Shown here piece by piece: positions 36,340-48,349 of a stretch of 64,000 nt of DNA (the stretch's first letter is position 1; each line of letters opens with the position of its first letter). Where the stretch lies: positions 1 to 64,000 of the forward strand of contig JAINVK010001354.1 in NCBI GenBank assembly GCA_030068075.1, read 5' to 3'. The stretch comes from Paguma larvata. Its lineage: Eukaryota; Chordata; Mammalia; Carnivora; Viverridae. A program made the position numbers and the translations under genes. A model generated the notes under the pieces. The model was not told the origin of the DNA. It did no database searches and worked only from the letters and a program-made list of their open reading frames with translations.

Positions 36340-39235
36340 CCTTTTCTGATTTTTCTTCTGCAGCTTTCTGCCACGCTTATTCTCACCCAGTGGAAGATGT
36401 AATGCTTGGTGATGTTAAAGAAAATGTAACCTAGTTTCCTTTTTCTTCCTCCAGTTAGGGAAAGCGCCTTTTGGACTCTGAATCTCATTCACTGGCTGAA
36501 ATAGAGTAATGTCCGATTTCACCGAACCTCTAATAATAACCAGCTCATCAAAGAGCGTGTGTGAAAGTGTGGAAGGCCATGAGGTGAACTCATAGGGTCC
36601 TAGGTACCTCTCACCAACTGAGAGCAGGGTCTCAGGCCGGGAGTATTAGTGTTTCACAGATCATGTTTCAGCTGATGGGGCATGGGATTAAAATTATGTT
36701 AGTTATTTGATGGGGTGCTTTATGCAGATAGTTGTCAAAGAGTTTTTGGGTTACTGTGGTCAAACAGCAGTTTCAAAAAGATTGAAAGAGTAAATGGCCC
36801 TTGACTAATCTAATCTAATTATGAATTGTTAATAAACAAAGGTAGATGTGTATTCCATAATTAGATCATGTTGAATGGAAATGAGAATCATCCCATTTAG
36901 TTCCCGGTGGCCTAATACCTCTTTGCATATTTCTAATAATTTTTTAACAAAGTTAAGTTAATCATGCTTCTCAATTCATGGGATTCTATCTCTTTGGCCC
37001 CTATGCAAGTTCTTTTTGATGATGTGGTCTCCACTCCAAAATTGGTACCAGCATCCTCCATGGAAAGCGGTCTTTAGAATTTATAGGTTAAAACAGTGAG
37101 AATTCTCCTGTGTGACTCAAGACATGGTATATCGGTTCATCTCTGTATAGACCTTATATTTAGCCAACACTCAGTGTAAATGTGTCATCCTGTGAAACTT
37201 CATTATCTGTGACTGCAAGCGTGCAATGCAGTTAGGTTAGGCTGACACAGTGATTGCTCGAACTCTGACACCGTGCTATGATCTAGTGAGACAACACCAA
37301 CATTTTGTGACATTGGCATTATGCTTCAAGGAAGAGAGGACAAACCCTCGTCTCTCAAGCTACCTGACAGCTCTCGTACCGCTTTCCCGAAAGTGATACA
37401 AAAAAATGGTGTGTACCATTCACTGAAAGGCGCTGTCTTCTAAATGTCACACGTATTATTCATATGTTTTGATCTGCTTATTAAATGATCACCATAGTTT
37501 CTTGCATATAGATTATTCTTTTAAAAATATAGTAAATATTTTATTTAGTATAGATTGTATAAATAAGATTCGTATAAAGTATAGTTAATAAGAATTGTGT
37601 TTTGTGCTATTTCGAAACATTACCAAAAAGATGATCATTCTTTAGTCTTTAAAGAGATAGACTATAAATTGTACAATTTTGCCACAATTTTGGCCTTCAA
37701 TCATAAAGTCTTTCCGAGGGGCCATACGTTGCAGAATACGTAGCCAAATGGACCACGTTCAGAATTAACATCTAAAACCCTATACCCATTTTAATCCTTA
37801 CCAGCCTGGCAAAATAAAAAGTTTGATGATAGCCTGTAGAATGCCGTTCAAACATTTTAATGTAACTCTGTCAATAAAAAAATTCCAGTGACAAGTCAGT
37901 TATAATTTTTAGATTTAACTTTTGTATATCATTTCTATAGATGAAACTTCATATAGCAACATATAGTCCAGTCCCTAATATTAACTAAAGACCACCCCGA
38001 CAACATACTGTCTGCCGAGGCACGCATATGTATCAGGAAAGCAGCATTGCTGTTGCCTAAGATATCTTGCTGAGCAAAGGAGGTATTGTCTGCTTTGCAT
38101 TTGCTGGCTTATTATCCACATTTACTGCAGAGTATGCCCTCTGACTAGTCGTCTCCAGAAGCCATAGTCAAAATCATGTCACAATGTCTGAAAAGGCAAA
38201 GTCTTGCACTCCAAAATGTTTATGCGGTATTGAACACGCTTCCTGACTCCAATTCATGATTTAGTAATAGCTGCCTATAATACAGGCAATGCATCAATAT
38301 ACATTTTTCTCCTTGTTCCATCTACATTTTCGAACCTACAGAAAGCACTTTCAACCAGTACAAACCTAAGTTTACTTAGTTTTCAGTAGTCGCTGCTGAG
38401 TCTTTGAAATGAAATAGATCTGTTGATATAAGTATAATTGGAATTCAGATCGGAATGATCAAATGATCAGATTACTTAAATTAGACATATAATTGAATCG
38501 CCTAAAGATGAAGAAACTGCCTGATTGAAAAGGCTTAGAGCAGACAGTAGCCTTCAATCATCCTCTCCACTGCAGTAAACACTGACTCATACTTTAAGGG
38601 ATTGGTGATGTTAAGGAGAGTGATAACAAAGGTTGGTACAAATTAAAAAATCATTAAAAGGAACAAGCTGATTTGAGTTTTTGTTCAGAAAAGAAGATTC
38701 TGACAGATAGGGAGCCCAAACCATTTTAAATACTGAATGGAAAAGATTGAAATTGTAGAATAAGGATTTCATTGCCAAAATGTATGTAGATAATGAAAAG
38801 GCTAATTGTATGCACGCATGAAGCCCAAGGCTGTCAGACTGTGTGGACTTTCACCCCCACTGATTACTGAAGACTTACCCTTGGGACATGAAATCTATCA
38901 ACATGTTTAAAATAACTTAATCCACCTAACAGGGACATTTGTCCTTTTTTTTTTCTTTTCCTTTTTTCTTTTTTGTAATTAAATACCGATGTCTAATGAC
39001 TTATACATGGTGGCACTCCATGCTAAATAAATATTTAGCAAATATTTATTGCATATCCACTAGGAGCTAAACCTTTAACAAAAATTAGTATTTATTGTAT
39101 ATAAGATTGATGAATACTTTTCTTGATAATTAAAGCAAAATAATATGTATTGATCTAATTCACAATAGAATTCAAATCAGAACTTTGTCTAGATCACTAA
39201 AATATAAGTATCTTTTATTTTAACGTCAGAAGTAT
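36340..39235. other. Repeat-poor intron block
   Basis: Nearly 3 kb without SINE, LINE or LTR signals that I can recognise, and without any open frame worth listing between 36,490 and 39,340. It includes unusually non-repetitive sequence at 37,950-38,450. Such blocks in introns of brain-expressed genes often hold conserved noncoding elements, but conservation cannot be judged here. Confidence 0.45.
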
Positions 39236-39239
39236 ATTT

Positions 39240-39835
39240 ACTTATTCATTTCTTCAACAAGTATTTATGGTGCCTGTCACGTGCCAGATATTGCTCTAGA
39301 CCTGAAGAAGACAGCAGTGGACAAGGCAGACAAAGTCACTGTTTACACGCAGCAAACACTGAAGTGGAGAAAACAGGCAATTTTAAAAATCAAATATGCA
39401 ATAAGGTCAGGATTCAGAGATGGGAGTGTGCTGATTTTGATAGGGTAGTCAGAGAAGGCGTCTCTGAAAAGGTCAGATTTGAGCCATACGAATATCTGGT
39501 GGAAGAACATGCCAGGCAGAGGGAACAGGAAGTGAAATATCCGGGGGCAGAAGTGAAATACCCTGGTGGCAGAAGCACATGTGGTGTGTCCGGGAAGCAG
39601 TGACATGCAAGTATGGTTGGAGCATAAAGGGTGGAGAAGGTTGGCAAGAAATGAAATTGGAGAGGTAGTCAAGGGCCGGATTATGCAGAGCCTCGTCAAC
39701 CATGGTGAGAACCATAGATTTTATTCTAAGGTTGACGGGGTGGCTTTGCTGGGTTTGAGCAAGGAAAGGATCTGATCTCATTTCCATTTTAAAAGCATCA
39801 CCTGGGCTGTGCTGTGAACTGACTCAAGGGAGCAG
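39240..39835 (-). mobile_element. L2 element, antisense
   Basis: A clear reversed L2: 'ttcaacaagtatttatggtgcc', 'cacgtgccagatattgctc', 'gacagcagtggacaaggc', 'gtcagagaaggcgtctctg', 'atatctggtggaagaacatg', 'ccaggcagagggaacagg' and 'tgcagagcctcgtcaaccatg' follow in order. Opposing open frames here (up to 118 codons) are products of the fossil. Confidence 0.85.
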
Positions 39836-40166
39836 AGGAGAAATAGAGCAATTCAGAGACCCTTTCATTTCCCTGATGACATATAGTGTAGAGTACGTGT
39901 GTATATACCTTTAGCTGCTTTTTGATTCTGAACATCTTACTGTCCCAATTCTGGATGAGCCTCTAATTTTGTATCTATGTTTGGGAAAGAGAATTTTTAA
40001 TTCGTACACATTTACTAATTTTTCTATACCTTGGTATTCCAATTTATGTACTGACAGTTTTCCCAGTACAATATTTTGAATCTCTTGTCATCCAAGTTAC
40101 TCTCTGATCTATGTGAGTATGAATATAAGTTAACATCATCCCCATTTCTTTCTAGATGTTTTATGT

Positions 40167-40355
40167 GTTTTTTTTAAGAGTGCACTAGTGGGGAAGAGGT
40201 AGGGGTGAGAGGAGAGAGAGTGAGAGAGAGAAACTTAAGCAGGCTCCACTCACAGCACGGAGCCCAATACGGGGCTCGATCTCACAAGTGTGAGATCATG
40301 ACCTGAGCCAAAATCAAGAGTCAGATGCTTAACCAACTGAGTCACCCAGGCACCC
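40167..40355 (-). mobile_element. Felid SINE with target duplication
   Basis: Minus-strand copy with the head GGGTGCCTGGGTGACTCAG, shorter than the others because part of the middle (around the 'ctgtgctgacagc' body) is deleted. The exact 15-base duplication CTAGATGTTTTATGT lies at 40,152-40,166 and 40,356-40,370. Confidence 0.92.
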
Positions 40356-40370
40356 CTAGATGTTTTATGT

Positions 40371-41258
40371 ATTTTTAATTATATTATGTTACCTTGATTG
40401 GAACCTCACATTTAAAAAGTACTTTTTTCACTTTAGAAAAATCTCAAATTAGAGAACAGAACAGTTCATTTATTTAGGGCTAACATTAAGCTTAAACTCC
40501 AGCTTATGTTGAAGGGGCCCCTGACTGATACGACATCTGGAGGAGTAATAAAGCATCCTGTATGGATTGTTGGCATTGTTCCTGTCGGTGCCTTGATATG
40601 TATTTGATAATGATCTCAGCAAGCCCCAAATCTGACTGCCTGGTAACCGTCAAGTCTCCGTAGATCGTTTGTAAGTGACAAGGTATAGAATACATGCTAT
40701 TCAACAGCACAAACAAAAGTTATTGCTCAATGATTTTAAATTATAAAACTATAGGCTGATTTATTTAAATAGAATTTATCTATGTTTTATCATATGCCTA
40801 TTTACGGTGTGACACTTAAGGATACTTAGTTTGAAAAATATAAAAGATAATATGAGATAATAGAACTATTGTTTTGAATTCAATGAGTTTGTAATATAGT
40901 TTGCTTAAGATAAGATTGACAATTCATGAAATGGATATACAGAAGGGCAAAAAAAAATAAAACCCCTACTTATACTATATATAATACATAATCACAGAAA
41001 TTAAAATAATGAATCAATTTCCCAGTTTCAGAGCATAACTAATGATGACCCTAGTGTTTGTATAGTCAACAGATTATTGGTTTCATTAAAAGGATTTCAT
41101 CTCTTATAAGTAATTCAAAACCCTTTCTTAAAAAACATATTGTGTGCCTGTATTGTAGTGGCCATTCGCTATTACTCAAAGAAGGTCCACGTTTGATTAT
41201 GCAGCTTAAGACGCCTTCTGAGATGAAACCAAAAACAGAACCATTTTGCTCTACACTT
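40371..41258. other. AT-rich intron
   Basis: No gene or named repeat. A 70-codon minus-strand frame at 40,504-40,716 has no recognisable similarity. Confidence 0.45.
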
Positions 41259-41274
41259 AAGAATAGAAATGCAG

Positions 41275-41472
41275 GGGTGCCTGGGTGGCTCAGTCGGTAG
41301 AGCGTCCGACTTCGGCTCAGGTCATGATCTCGCAGTCTGTGAGTTCGAGCCTCGCGTCGGGCTCTGTGCTGACAGCTCAGAGCCTGGAGCCTGCTTCGGA
41401 TTCTGTGTCTCCCTCTCTCTCTGCCCCTCCCTGCTCATGCTCTGTCTCTGTCTCAAAATAAATAAACATTAA
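41275..41472 (+). mobile_element. Young felid SINE with perfect 16-base duplication
   Basis: This is the best preserved SINE outside the palindrome: GGGTGCCTGGGTGGCTCAGTC head, GGTTCGAG-type box B region, 'cgtcgggctctgtgctgacag' body, CT stretch and AATAAATAAACATTAAA tail. The identical duplication AAGAATAGAAATGCAG flanks it at 41,259-41,274 and 41,473-41,488. Confidence 0.95.
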
Positions 41473-41488
41473 AAGAATAGAAATGCAG

Positions 41489-42569
41489 ACATTTTAATTA
41501 GAATAAAAAGAATAGCACCATTAGCAAATAACTCTAGCATGAAAAAATGAATGAGAGCAAAAGAATTCAATGTGACTTTTTTCATGTTGCTCTGTGTATT
41601 ATCTAAAATCTATAAATTGAGTTTGTTTTGACCATGTTTGAAAGCAAGTAGAGTCATAGCTCTTTCATTTATTTATATTGTCTGCTGATAAATACATTTA
41701 CATCATCTTTATAGACAACATATTAAGACAGTGTTTTTCTATATTATTAGCAAGAATTTTAAGCCTTTCCATGTTCTTAACACTAAGTTTCTCTACTAGA
41801 TGGTAAGCTGCATCACTGGCAGGAAATTTTTTTCGAAGTACTTAGACTGTGTACTTTGGAGAGAGAGCAAGTAATAAAGAGAGAAAGGTACAGATGAAGA
41901 GGACAGAGATAACAAGGGCTAGAAAAACAAATAGGAGTGCAACAAACTTATTTTTAGCATTACTCAGTAGGGTGACATTCTAAAATGTTATAAGCATTTA
42001 GAATATTTCTGGTAACTCAGATAAATAAGTTTATATAAATCAGATGAATAAGCTTCTATATTTTGAAAGTTACATACAATTTAAAGATCTTAAAATAGAG
42101 AAGACAATGCCAGATATCTCATCTTTAAAACAGAAGACATTGGAGATGTTATCCATGAATTGTTTTTTTTTAACCAAAAAAAAAAAAAGACATTAATCTT
42201 TTTGTACTTCCAAATATGACAGAAAAAAGCCCTCAATTTATAGATTTTAGAGAAATGTGCATGGCAAGTAGTTCTTTCATCCACATCGGGTCAAAGCTTA
42301 TCTGTAGTTAATCAATTAAGTGTATGTGGAAAAATATTGTATTTGGTGGCCAGTCTGGAATGGATTAGACCAGTTTTATACAAGATGAAGAATGAACTGT
42401 CCATGAGTGAGGGAAGCAGCAGAGCCTGCGATGCACCAAATATCACATGAATTTGTTTCCATTTTTTCTCCATGTTTACTCTCAGAAAAACCTTTGGAGG
42501 CAGGTGTCGTGATGAGCCAGGAGTTATTTTCCAGCCTTTACACGTGTTGTGCCACTTGCAGAATTAAAA
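41489..42569. other. AT-rich intron
   Basis: No gene or clear repeat. A T run next to an A run (42,163-42,189) can form a small foldback. Confidence 0.45.
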
Positions 42570-42960
42570 TTTTAATTCAAGTCTGTCATTTATTCATCAA
42601 GCATTTCTCAACTATAAACAACGGGCTGAGGCCCTTACTACAAGATTCGCGAGTCCGTGTTCTTCCCCACTCAACTGCAGAGACATGTAGCACAGGACAG
42701 GTTCGAGAGCAAATGACTAAGGCTATGAAGATGAAAGAGCAGTAGACACAGAAACAGTAACAGGAGCATCTAGGAAGGAAACATTCTGATGATGTCAGAC
42801 TCATTTAATAGAGGCTTTAGCAGAGATGAAGCTGCAAAGACTGTGAGGATGATAGGGAGGCAAGGATGTGCTGGATAAATAGAAATAATTGGTAATATGA
42901 GTATTAGGAAACAAAGTGTCAGAATTTTAGAACTGGTCACCCGAGACCTCATCTCACTCG
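42570..42960 (-). mobile_element. Possible L2 fragment, antisense
   Basis: 'gtcatttattcatcaagcat' and 'actataaacaacgggctgagg' resemble a reversed L2 end, and the following 'gagcatctaggaaggaaac' and 'gaggatgatagggaggcaagg' would fit an extension. The match is weak. Confidence 0.35.
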
Positions 42961-43329
42961 GCCAGCTTCTCCTTCCGTACCCTGCAGCCAGAGACCCAGC
43001 ATTGAGAGAACGAGAATGTCCATACCAGACAGCAGAGTCCTGACTCCTGACTGGGGTTCTTTCAATGGCCTGGTCTGACTTCCAGAAGCCTCCATGGGTC
43101 TGGGCCCCAAACAGGACACATGTCCTCTCATTTTTGACATGGAATGTGAGACAAGAGTTTTAGGGAAGAAGAAAATGTTTTGATGGATCACTTACTGTAT
43201 AAATTGAACACACAGGAGAAGCATCAACAGAGGGAAGAAAATGAGAAATGAACTGTTAGGGCGGTATCGGATTTCTGAGTCCTCTTGCTACAAGTCACCA
43301 TGGAAACCACCTGTGGAAATTCTACTCCC

Positions 43330-43620
43330 ACTTAAGCTTCTAGTTAAGAGTCTCATTCTCTATGAAACCTTCCTAGAGTCTCTAGGTAGAAGTCACTATT
43401 CTTCCTCAGTATCTCAAACGTGTTGTTCACTCCAACAAAGTCCAACTCTGATGACACCATTTTATGGATACTTGTTTTTCTCATTTAGTTGTGATCTCTG
43501 CTGCCCGTAGGCAGTACATGAGCCATCTCGGTGTCTCTCGTGTTTAGCCCAGTACCTAGCACCAACTACATGCTCAGCTACACTGAGGAGATTAGATTGA
43601 ATCAAAGGAGATCTGTGATA
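43330..43620 (+). mobile_element. L2 3' end fragment (left-arm copy)
   Basis: 'cattctctatgaaaccttcctag', 'tttagttgtgatctctgctgcc', 'gtaggcagtacatgagcc', 'tagcccagtacctagcacc' and 'gaggagattagattgaatc' are in L2 order. Its mirror copy lies at about 63,495-63,790. Confidence 0.6.
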
Positions 43621-43799
43621 AATGACAATGAATGTGCCTAAGAGGGACAAAATAGAAAAAATAAAAGGATGGCAGTAATAGTGACAGGCTTCCAACACCT
43701 TCCTCAACAGGACCTTCCTCGAGAGTTTGCAGCAGGGAGGTGGTCACGCATCCTTTCCCTTCTTACATTTTTAAACTTAATATTTTTGATAAATTGTTC

Positions 43800-44208
43800 T
43801 TTTTTAATATTTATCTATTTTTTTATTTTTTTAATGTTTATTTATTTTTGAGAGAGAGAGAGAGAGAGACAGAGCACAAGCAGGGGAGGGGCAGAGAGAG
43901 GGAGACACAGAATCCAAAGCAGGCTCCAGGTTCTGAGCTGTCAGCACAGAGCCCGACGCGGGCTTGAACTCACCGTGAGATCGTGATCTGAGCCGAAGTT
44001 GGACGCTCAACCGACTGAGCCACCCAGGCGCCCCTATTTATCTATTTTTGAGCAGGGGAGGGACAGACAGAGAGGGAGACAGAATCCCAAGCAAGTTCCG
44101 GGTGTCAGCACTGAGCCTGATGCAAGGCTCGATCTCACAAACCGTGAGATCATAACCTGAGCTGAAATCAGAGTCAGATGATTAACTCACTGAGCCATCC
44201 AGGCGCCC
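43800..44208 (-). mobile_element. Felid SINE interrupted by another SINE (left-arm copy)
   Basis: The outer element reads from its head GGGCGCCTGGATGGCTCAG at about 44,208 down to its A-rich tail near 43,800, and is split by a second SINE at 43,824-44,034. The outer copy is more degraded, so it is the older of the two. Confidence 0.9.
43824..44034 (-). mobile_element. Felid SINE nested in the older SINE (left-arm copy)
   Basis: An intact copy with GGGGCGCCTGGGTGGCTCAG head, (CT)n and AATAAATAAACATT tail. The 15-base duplication TATTTATCTATTTTT at 43,809-43,823 and 44,035-44,049 is taken from the outer SINE's own tail region. Its body has GCGGG where the partner arm and the consensus have GCGGGG. 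Confidence 0.95.
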
Positions 44209-44825
44209 TAAGCATTTATATCAAGGCAAAATGTTGAAACATTTCTACTTAAAGTCCTTCATCCCATGGGTTTCAGAATAGCTCATGACTATTCTGGCCG
44301 ACAACACTGCCATCCAGCCCTGTTTCAGAGCAATCAGAACTCACCGGCAGTACAGCAGGAAGTCAATGAAGAATGCTGGCTTGAGCCTGTTAACTAAAAT
44401 GCCACCATGTGTTCACGAGTTTAACATTTCAGTGGGCGAGCAAGTAAGACGAGGAGGGAGGAAGAACACAGAGATGAGTCCTTTCGCATAATAAACTCTG
44501 CCTGAGAGTCATTTTTACACAACACATAAGATCAATCTTAGTTAATAACAAAGAAATGTTTTTTATTCCGCTGAGATTTCCCTGTACGCATATATATATA
44601 TTTTAAATTTTGTTTAAACAATTTAGAGTTAAATTAACCAGATCAAATCAATGCAAAAAATATATACCAAGCTTGGTAATTTAATCATTTTAAGCAAAAT
44701 GTCTAATCTAATATTTTTTATTTTTATTTTATTTTTAAGCTATAAAAAATAATGTAACCACATGGACATCCACCATTTGCTTTTAAAAACAAACATTTTA
44801 CCTTATTTGTCTTTGATCATTTCTT

Positions 44826-45031
44826 TTTTATTTTTAAATGTTTGTTTATTTTTGAGACAGAGAATGAGCAGGGAAGGGACAGAGAGAGAGAGGGAGACAC
44901 AGAATCAGAAGCAGGCTCAGGCTCTGAGCTGTCAGCATAGAGCCCGATGCGGGGCTGGAACCCATGAACCACAAGGTCATGACCTGAGCTGAAGTCGGCC
45001 GCTTAACCGACTGAGCCGCCCAGGTGCCCCA
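44826..45031 (-). mobile_element. Felid SINE (left-arm copy)
   Basis: Full-length minus-strand SINE with an imperfect duplication CTTTGATCATTTCTT / CTTTGATTGTTTCTT at 44,811-44,825 and 45,033-45,047. The body has lost one C in CTCAGG compared with its mirror copy and the consensus. Confidence 0.92.
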
Positions 45032-45047
45032 CCTTTGATTGTTTCTT

Positions 45048-46680
45048 AAGAACCATAACATTATAGATAAAGTTGGAGTATCCTCGTTCCTTAGCCATAT
45101 TTCCACTTCCTCTTCTTAGGGTCACATTTATTCCCTATGAATATTTTTATTATATTTTTTTCCTTATCCAAATAATGAAGTTTTTGATCCTGTTCATCAT
45201 AAATATTTAATGTTATTTAAAACCAAATTTAAATTATATTGACCCTATGAGTAATAAATGAAAAAATAAAGGATGACATAAGCAATAAGGGAGATCATTT
45301 GATACAAATTTTAATTATGAATCGAATTAGTTCCCGCCAGCACCTGAAACCGCCATCTTGAAAACCACCTGAACATGTAATGGATAATATTTTCAAACTA
45401 GCAGCTTTATCACAATGCAGAGCTATTATTCATCTACTGATTTTTGTATTTCAGGGATGAAATCCAAAGGTAGGATCTTAAATTGAGGTTTTGTGGAAAA
45501 TTTAGACTGTGATGATGTTCATACATATTTACCCCGTAGGCCCTTGATCAGTTGAAAGCATACAGAGGGCCAGCTTGCAAAATATAAACATGGAGCTGGC
45601 TGAAGCGAGTGTAGAAATCCAGGAAGGAAAGTGCCAAAACAAGCGACATGATCCTGACAGAAAGCAGCGAGAGGGAATTTTTAGTACATCTCGGTATCCA
45701 AATGCCGATTTCATTGTATTGTTTTAACTTCCAGCTTCTCGTTCTGGGGCTTTCATGCTTTCTGACTCTGCTGTGTAGTAAGGCCCATCTAGTCAGAGCA
45801 ACCACACTTCTTAGTAATCACAGAGTCACCCTCGGTTTATTGAATATGTTTTCCAGCTTAATGAGCAAGAGCATACATAATGCTAATGAGGGATTTTTGC
45901 TTCCAGATACTTTCAAAAATGTATATGAGTAAGAAGAATTGTTTACTTTGATTATTTTAAGATGTAAATGCAGCTGCTTCAAAAGGGAAAAAATAATCGT
46001 GGGGAAAATGCAAACATGATACACGAACATGGAACTCAAGTTAAATCCCATTTCAACGATTCTCTATATTGAAGAGAGCCGTGTGGCCACGGCTGCCTTG
46101 GAGGGAGCGTTGCTTGCTCTCTAAGGCAGCAAGTATTAATAGGTACTGCTGCCAGTTTTGTTGCAGTCATCTTAAATCAGTCCTGGAACCGGGCAGGGTG
46201 CACATTACTACAAAGAATCGTTCTCCTTCAGCTGCAAGTAAGGATGCTTACGTGATTTCGCTGTCATGATGGAACTGTTTGCCCTGTCCCAGCAGCAAAG
46301 AAAACTCCCTACCAGGAAATCATGTCTTCCTGAGTCCACACACAGCTGCCTGGCTGCTCCTCTCATCAGTTTCCTCTTTGGAACACAACGCAGGTCAGGA
46401 AAAAAGCAGGAAAGGGTAGAGCAGGAAGGGCATGCTGGTGACATTTGTGCCTTAGTACCTCACTGGAATATGCCTCCAGTATGAAACCATTAAGCTCCAC
46501 GGATTCTTCCTTTTCTTCATTGGAGCAAACACCGCTGCCCTGGGTTTTCCTTGCTACCCGCCCCCCAGTTTACAGCAATAGCCTGGTGATTCGTCCCTCT
46601 GCCTGCACTCCCCTGGAGTGTAATCTTCCTAAAACACCCCTTCCATCATGTTGACCTTCTCATCACCCTGTGCTCAGAAA
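45048..46680. other. Left-arm intron sequence without recognised elements
   Basis: No gene. The open frames here (up to 94 codons) reappear on the opposite strand in the right arm, often broken by indels. The patch at 46,060-46,480 is richer in G+C than its surroundings. Confidence 0.45.
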
Positions 46681-46689
46681 GCTTTCAGG

Positions 46690-47160
46690 ACTCCTCATTG
46701 TGGAGAAGATAAAGGCCACTCCTTAGATGGAATTGAGCCCCTTCACAATCTGTCTAGAGGGTTGTATCCTGCCGCTTGGGATGAGAAGAGTTCGGTCCAA
46801 TCAGATTGATCTATTTGCAGTTCTGCAGCTCCCCAGCTCCCTGGTAGGGTCTGCCCCCACTTCGAAGTTTCCCCACTTCGTTTGCTCTATCAGTTTTGTT
46901 AAATCTTACTCACCTTTGGGGCTAGTTCAGTTTCTACGTTTTTCCTCCCAGTCTTGGAGCATTAAGGAAGTTGGAGCTAAGTGCCCGGCACACCGAAGCC
47001 CTCCACAGTTTCACACCCTCTCCCATCGCTCTATCTTGGTTTTACTTGGTGAATCACTTCTGCTGCCTGCTCTGCCAATGATGTTTTTGTATCAGTGCAT
47101 TTCATCACCTGTCCCTGTCACCTGACACCACGTATGTGTCACCTGTACCGTGTGGAGAAA
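46690..47160 (+). mobile_element. L2-like fragment with a 132-codon open frame
   Basis: It begins 'aggactcctcattgtggag', 'gataaaggccactccttag', 'agccccttcacaatctg', which is the L2 3' ORF/UTR order. The open frame at 46,727-47,125 is identical in translation to that at 59,971-60,369 in the other arm. It has no recognisable domain and is a chance frame in a fossil, not a gene. Confidence 0.6.
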
Positions 47161-47200
47161 AGCCTTTTAGTGCGTGTCATTGAATAATTTACATTAAACA

Positions 47201-47731
47201 GGAATATTAAATTCCTTCTTTTTTTTTAAATAATTTATTGTCAAATTGGTTTCCATACAACACCCAGTGCTCAGCCCAACAAGTGCCCTCCTCTGTGCCC
47301 ATCACCCACTCTCCACCCTCCCACATCCCCTCACCCTCAGTTTGTTCTTAGTCTTTGAGAGTCTCATATGTTTTGTCTCCCTCCCTCTCTGTGTCTTTTT
47401 TCTTTTCCCCTCTTCCCCCCCCATGGTTTTCTGTTAAGTGTCTCAAAATCCACCTATGCGTGGAAACATATGGTATCTGTCTTTCTCTGACTGACTTATT
47501 TCACTTAGCATAATACCCTCCAGCAGGGAAATACAAATCAAAACCCACTGGGATACCACCTCACACTGGTTAGAGTGGCTAAAATGAATACATCAGGAAA
47601 CTATACATGCTGGCGAGGATGTGGAGAAGCAGGCACCCTCCTACACTGTTGGTGGGAATGCACACTAGTGCAGCCTCTCTGGAAAACGGTGTGGAGGTTC
47701 CTCAAAAAAAAAAAGGAATATTAAATTCCTT
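47201..47731 (-). mobile_element. Twin-primed (5'-inverted) young L1 insertion with 17-base duplication
   Basis: The 17-base duplication GGAATATTAAATTCCTT lies at 47,201-47,217 and 47,715-47,731. Between them, 47,218 to about 47,522 is the L1 3' end in antisense (T run, then the reversed 3' UTR to 'gactgacttatttcacttag'). From about 47,523 to 47,714 an upstream ORF2 3' piece runs in the opposite direction ('ggaaatacaaatcaaaac', 'gaggatgtggagaagcagg', 'ttggtgggaatgcacac'). This is the signature of twin priming. No intact reading frame remains. Confidence 0.92.
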
Positions 47732-48169
47732 TTAATGGAATGAAGGGAAGAAGAAAAGGTATGACTGGAGCCAGAATAGTTGAGGTTGCTCAATAAGCTA
47801 TGCAAGCTGTCTGCTTTAGAAAAGAGCTAAGGAACTTTCTGAGTCCTCCCAGACCCAGTGCACCAGAATTTCTCTTGTGAATCGTACATATACTAAATTA
47901 GAAAATTCTTAGTCTTCGAGAGTGAGGAAGAGTATTTTCTCTAAGTGCAGCTCACCACATCTCCGTATCAGAACCCCTGCAGCACTTTTGACAACTCCCA
48001 TTAGTTACTGCAGCCTCATGTCGGGTCCTAACTGTAAATCTCTGGGTAGGAGCCCAAAGTTGAAATATTCCACAGAAGATTTTTCTTTGCATCCAAAATT
48101 AGAAAGAAACCACTGAGCCAAAAGTTAAGATGACCATATTTATTGGGTAACTACAACTCTTCAGAAACT

Positions 48170-48345
48170 TTATTAAGCAATTCACATGCACATTCCATTT
48201 AATCCCACAATCCTGAATTAGTATCTCCATTTTCACAAGCTCAGGGAGGTTAAGTAACTCGTTCAATGCCATATAGCTAGTACATGATCAAGCCTCAATT
48301 AATCCAAGTCTATCTGATACTAAACTCCAGGCTTAGTCACGTTCC
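48170..48345 (+). mobile_element. MIR element (left-arm copy)
   Basis: 'cattccatttaatcccacaatcc', 'agtatctccattttcacaag', 'ctcagggaggttaagtaact' and 'catatagctagtacatgatc' follow the MIR order. The mirror copy lies at 58,745-58,925. Confidence 0.75.
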
Positions 48346-48349
48346 CCAT

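Noticed and set aside
39343..39787. Cluster of overlapping open frames on both strands
   Set aside because: They lie entirely in a reversed L2 element.
46727..47125. 132-codon open frame, present identically on the other strand at 59,971-60,369
   Set aside because: Its preservation in two places comes from the inverted repeat, not from selection. It lies in an L2-like fossil and shows no domain.
47218..47714. Two independent L1 fragments facing each other
   Set aside because: A single pair of identical 17-base duplications encloses both pieces, so one twin-primed event explains them.
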